Shown piece by piece: positions 63,101 through 64,000 of a stretch of 64,000 nt of DNA (the stretch's first letter is position 1; each line of letters starts with the position of its first letter). A program made the translations under genes and the position numbers. The notes under the pieces are model-generated. The model ran no database searches. It was given only the letters and a program-made list of their open reading frames with translations, and was not told the origin of the DNA. Source of the DNA: Ascaris suum (lineage: Eukaryota; Nematoda; Chromadorea; Rhabditida; Ascarididae); NCBI GenBank assembly GCA_013433145.1, contig CM024175.1:682001-746000 (forward strand), given 5' to 3'.

Positions 63101-64000
63101 AATTGGCAGTCATTGCGAGCATAGTTAATTATTTGCAAGAGTTCGTAAAATTTTTGACGCGCAATAGTTCTCTATATATAATGTAAGACGAGTGTTGTCA
63201 TTATAACACGTCATACAAAATCTGTGACATACATAGCTGACAGTGAAAATTAATTTCCTCTAGAATTCACGTCTACTGATGAAATCTGGCATGTGGATTA
63301 TCTTGTCGAATATCTTCGAACAATTCGTCAAGCACCTAGTTGAGGAACTACACAGCTTCACATTTGTGTATTGCCGATGCTATTTATACGAATACGAATA
63401 TTTGTCTATGTGCCTATTTGATATCCGTAACTTAGGGAAATGAAGCCATAGTTGTGTAAATCAAGTGACAGTAGTCCACTCTACCGTATGATCAGCTATT
63501 TCATAATTCACTCTGATCTAACGAATAAAAAAAAAGTCGCATAACATTTGAGAATGGATATAACTTCTATGCATTTTATATTGGGTGTTTTCATGCTTCG
63601 TCGATGAATGTGCAAAAAAAAAAAACGAACGACCTTCAGTAGAAGATTTGCAAGATAATTTGAGTTAGCAAAACTAAAGAGACATAATTTCATATATACA
63701 AATTTCTGTTTCCCTTATAAACTGATAGGATGTTTCAGAGGAACACAAAAATGCGCCAGATCCTACCAGGTGACTTCACCTTTCACCCCAGGTCGCTTAG
63801 CAGCGTGCTTCCTTTTTTTAGGTTATTTCACATGGGTGAATCGTTGATGAGCAAATCGTTCGTTGTAGTTGTTCAAATTAGTTGACATATTTTTGTGCGC
63901 GTTGCAAGCGCTTACTCGATGATCTGAAACGATGAATGGAGCTATGCTAAAGTTTGCAAAATTTCTTGAGTGTAGCAAACGTCATTAGTTGATCCTTGTG
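60138..64000. other. Gene-poor end of window
   Basis: Contains a 79-codon AT-rich plus frame (61155-61394, Ile/Phe/Lys-rich), a short minus frame at 61829-61605 and AT-rich frames near 63.6 kb, none with splice or trans-splice support. Apart from the TTTA repeat at 61577 nothing was recognised. Confidence 0.45.
61577..61620. repeat. TTTA-type tetranucleotide repeat
   Basis: About ten imperfect copies of TTTA/CTTA in a row, ending in a T run. Encodes a false Leu-Ile-Tyr-Phe frame. Confidence 0.9.

Overview
This is eukaryotic nuclear DNA, almost certainly from a nematode. I read that from T-rich splice acceptors (TTTTCAG, TTTTTAG, TTTTAG), GTATGT/GTGAGA/GTAAGT donors, at least one intron of only 44 nt, and several start codons that sit 0 to about 60 nt after an orphan acceptor, as expected for spliced-leader trans-splicing. 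Base composition is AT-rich. Genes are sparse, introns reach several kb, and there are six (AT)n microsatellites of roughly 90 to 180 bp. This suggests a large-genome, probably parasitic nematode. I cannot name the genus.

The one securely identified gene is psr-1/JMJD6 on the minus strand. It has eight exons between about 36.7 and 45.4 kb and encodes a JmjC Fe(II)/2-oxoglutarate hydroxylase with its HxD...H metal triad intact. A second convincing but unrecognised minus-strand gene lies at 1.0-2.1 kb (four 3'-terminal exons). A third, at 26.3-27.3 kb, encodes a long low-complexity protein whose frame is broken by one base in an A/T-run.

A recurring theme is very small secreted-peptide genes, each with a trans-splice-like acceptor, a signal peptide and a short mature part: 17.9-18.8 kb (minus), 24.7-25.2 kb (plus), 48.5-48.7 kb (minus) and 53.4-55.9 kb (plus). 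The first and last share a two-exon, phase-2 layout, basic cleavage sites and Gly/Tyr-rich C-termini like neuropeptide-like or antimicrobial precursors.

Layout: 0-2.1 kb, the end of one gene and a minus-strand gene; 2.1-9.8 kb, mostly empty with a few coding-like pieces; 9.8-10.2 kb, the 3' end of a membrane-protein gene; 10.2-17.9 kb, scattered candidate exons; 17.9-18.8 kb, secreted peptide; 22.3-22.7 kb and 38.7-39.1 kb, two inverted copies of one dispersed repeat; 22.9-27.3 kb, a coding-like cluster; 34.03 kb, a near-perfect hairpin; 36.7-45.4 kb, psr-1; 48.5-56 kb, two secreted-peptide genes and a possible membrane-protein exon; 56-64 kb, largely empty apart from two small minus-strand ORFs.

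Many other short open frames look coding on one or both strands but cannot be settled without transcripts. They are marked as such. I saw no tRNA, rRNA, CRISPR array or intact transposase.
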